A DNA stretch of 7,371 bases, taken from positions 1 to 7,371 of the forward strand of contig CALHBZ010000329.1 in NCBI GenBank assembly GCA_937930605.1, in the 5' to 3' direction. Both the position numbers and the translations under genes were made by a program. Below are positions 6,008-7,371 of the stretch, in pieces (positions within the stretch are counted from its first letter, which is position 1; every line of letters begins with the position of its first letter). Under the pieces are notes generated by a model. That model worked only from the letters and a program-made list of their open reading frames with translations, searched no databases and was not told where the DNA came from. The stretch comes from Streptococcus oralis (GTDB taxonomy: Bacteria; Bacillota; Bacilli; Lactobacillales; Streptococcaceae).

Positions 6008-7081
6008 ATGGCCAATATTTTTGACTACTTGAATGATGTAGCATACGATTCCTTTTATGACCTCCCAATGAACGAGTTAGATGTTCTTGCTTTGACTGAA
6101 TTAACCTATCTTCCTTTTGATGATGTAGTCGCCCAAGAACCAAAGCGTCTCATAGATCTAGCACCTCAAATCCCTAGAGAAACGACTATGCTGACCAATA
6201 AGAACCGCCTCCAGTTGTTGGATCAACTCTCTCAACACAAACGATTTAAAAATTGCAAACTCTCAAACTTTATCAATGATATTGATCCTGAATTGCAAAA
6301 ACAGTTTGCAGCTATGACTTATCGTATCAGTCTCGATACCTATTTGCTTGTTTTTCGCGGTACGGATGATAGTATTATTGGTTGGAAAGAAGATTTCCAT
6401 ATGACCTATATGAAGGAAATTCCAGCTCAAAAACATGCCCTTCAGTATTTACAGGACTTTTTGGCTCAACATCCTAACCAAAAGCTTATTCTGGCAGGGC
6501 ACTCAAAAGGGGGCAATCTAGCCGTCTATGCTGCCAGTCAACTCGATCCACTCTTACAAAAAAACATTGTCTCTGTCTATACTTTTGATGCGCCTGGACT
6601 TCACAAGGAACTGACCGAAACACCAGGCTATCAAAACATGATGGAAAGAACAAAAGTATTTGTCCCACAAGGGTCTATCATCGGGATGATGCTAGAAATT
6701 CCTGATAAAAAAATCGTCGTTCGAAGCACTGCCCTAGGTGGTATTGCCCAGCACGACACCTTTAGTTGGCAGGTTGCAGACAAACACTTTGTCCAACTGG
6801 ATGAGACCAATAGTGACAGCCAGCAAGTCGATACTACTTTCAAGGAATGGGTTGAGACAGTTCCTGATACGGAACTGCAACTCTACTTCGACCTCTTTTT
6901 CGGAATCATTCTTGATGCAGGCATCTCCTCCATCAACGATCTTTCTTCCTTCAAGGTCATTGAACACATTCACCATCTCTTTGTCCAAGCTCAATCCCTC
7001 ACTCCCGAAGAAAGAGAAACCATGGGACGCCTAACCCAACTCTTAATCGACACCCGTTACCAAGCTTGGAAAAATCGTTAG
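6008..7081 (+). CDS. DUF2974 (Mbeg1-like) alpha/beta-hydrolase, lipase-like
   Basis: A 357-residue soluble protein with no signal peptide or membrane helix. It starts with MANIFDYLNDVAYDSFYDLP and MNELDVLALTELTYLPFD, characteristic of the DUF2974/Mbeg1-like family common in streptococci and lactobacilli. The strand-turn FRGTDD (117-122) matches the oxyanion-hole region of class 3 lipases. GHSKGGN (164-170) is the nucleophile elbow with the predicted catalytic Ser166. Asp194 (in FDAPG) and His249 (in QHDTFSW) are the best candidates for the other two triad residues, by position only. It is likely a cytoplasmic esterase or lipase of unknown substrate. AAAGGAG ends five bases before the ATG. The gene is complete, has its own promoter candidate, and ends at a strong hairpin; nothing around it identifies a pathway. 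Confidence 0.88.
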   Translation: MANIFDYLNDVAYDSFYDLPMNELDVLALTELTYLPFDDVVAQEPKRLIDLAPQIPRETTMLTNKNRLQLLDQLSQHKRFKNCKLSNFINDIDPELQKQFAAMTYRISLDTYLLVFRGTDDSIIGWKEDFHMTYMKEIPAQKHALQYLQDFLAQHPNQKLILAGHSKGGNLAVYAASQLDPLLQKNIVSVYTFDAPGLHKELTETPGYQNMMERTKVFVPQGSIIGMMLEIPDKKIVVRSTALGGIAQHDTFSWQVADKHFVQLDETNSDSQQVDTTFKEWVETVPDTELQLYFDLFFGIILDAGISSINDLSSFKVIEHIHHLFVQAQSLTPEERETMGRLTQLLIDTRYQAWKNR

Positions 7082-7143
7082 TAGAAAGAGAAGTTGGATA
7101 TAAACTCAAGTTGTAGAGAAAATCCAGTAAATCCCTCTATAAT

Positions 7144-7191
7144 AAAACGCATAGTATCAAGTTTTTTAACACCTGATATTATGCGTTTTTT
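7144..7191. terminator. Long hairpin terminator shared by convergent genes
   Basis: AAAACGCATAGTATCA (7144-7159) pairs with TGATATTATGCGTTTT (7174-7189) over 16 positions, all Watson-Crick except one G-U wobble on the + strand transcript, and a T run follows. It lies between the right-going hydrolase gene and the left-going acetyltransferase gene. On the - strand the stem would also be followed by several T (TTTTATTA), so it may serve both. Confidence 0.88.
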
Positions 7192-7228
7192 ATGATTTTA
7201 AAGCTGTTTTCCCCATCTTCTTTGTCTT

Positions 7229-7371
7229 CTATCTACCCTTTTTCATAACGTATTTTCGTATAGGTTCTTCAACCATTTGAACGACTTCAAATCCTTCTTT
7301 TTGATAGAGGTGCTTGGCTCTTTGATTTGCCTCGTAGACATTTAGAGAGACAGTATCTATGTCTCCATTTT
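7229..7371 (-). CDS. GNAT-family N-acetyltransferase, C-terminal end (partial)
   Basis: The last 46 codons of a gene that enters from the right, ending with TAG at 7229-7231. The visible peptide NVYEANQRAKHLYQKEGF followed by EVVQMVEEPIRKYVMKKGR is the classic end of a GNAT acetyltransferase. The Asn-x-x-Ala-x-x-Leu-Tyr-x-x-x-Gly-Phe pattern forms the helix and strand of motif B next to the acetyl-CoA site. The substrate cannot be told from this part; the EVV..Y.M.K ending is like RimI-type and general streptococcal GNAT proteins. It converges on the hydrolase gene, and the hairpin at 7144-7191 probably ends its transcript. Confidence 0.85.
   Translation of the reverse strand, partial: NGDIDTVSLNVYEANQRAKHLYQKEGFEVVQMVEEPIRKYVMKKGR

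Noticed and set aside
6486..6994. Several - strand open frames inside the hydrolase gene
   Set aside because: They overlap each other and the conserved hydrolase coding sequence and lack start signals.
6738..7034. 98-codon + strand frame inside the hydrolase gene
   Set aside because: It is a different frame within a well-supported gene, rich in Ser, Pro and Leu as expected from an out-of-frame reading, with no ribosome binding site.
7139..7144. TATAAT just before the final hairpin, considered as a small RNA promoter
   Set aside because: The only -35-like site is 21 bp away and the transcript would be just the terminator hairpin.

Overview
The window looks like a chromosomal segment of a Streptococcus, most likely from the mitis/pneumoniae group. 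Its low-GC composition, strong AAGGAG-type ribosome binding sites, extended -10 promoters and short T-tailed hairpins fit this. From memory of pneumococcal gene order, thrS lying next to a BceRS-like two-component system (the TCS01 locus, SP_1631 to SP_1633) also fits. The species call is inference and no search was run.

Left part (1-4048): the window opens with the 3' end of thrS on the + strand, closed by a hairpin that can terminate in both directions. Everything from about 313 to 4048 is on the - strand. In transcription order this is a response regulator and an intramembrane-sensing histidine kinase that overlap by 8 bp, then a terminator. After it come the decayed 3' part of a BceB-type ABC transporter permease, which carries a frameshift and has lost both ends, then an intact DUF389 membrane protein, then a 32-codon protein-like scrap. 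The permease remnant suggests that the peptide-antibiotic sensing module once had, or was next to, its own transporter, and that the surviving pair must now work with a BceAB transporter encoded elsewhere.

Middle part (4049-5892): a 417-bp divergent intergenic region carries a near-consensus sigma-A promoter facing right. A 10-bp-arm inverted repeat overlaps its -10 box. The promoter drives a TTG-started TetR/AcrR regulator. The same half-site pair, TGAATGAA...TTCATTCA, appears again before the next gene, a 258-residue ferredoxin-reductase-like flavoprotein domain tethered by one N-terminal membrane helix. Regulator, two matching operators and target gene form a self-contained, probably autorepressed redox module. 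This is the most interesting part of the window.

Right part (5893-7371): a DUF2974/Mbeg1-like alpha/beta-hydrolase with a GHSKGGN nucleophile elbow has its own extended -10 promoter. It is followed by a long hairpin terminator shared with a convergent, partly visible GNAT acetyltransferase on the - strand.

No tRNA, rRNA, CRISPR array, insertion sequence or phage gene was recognised.
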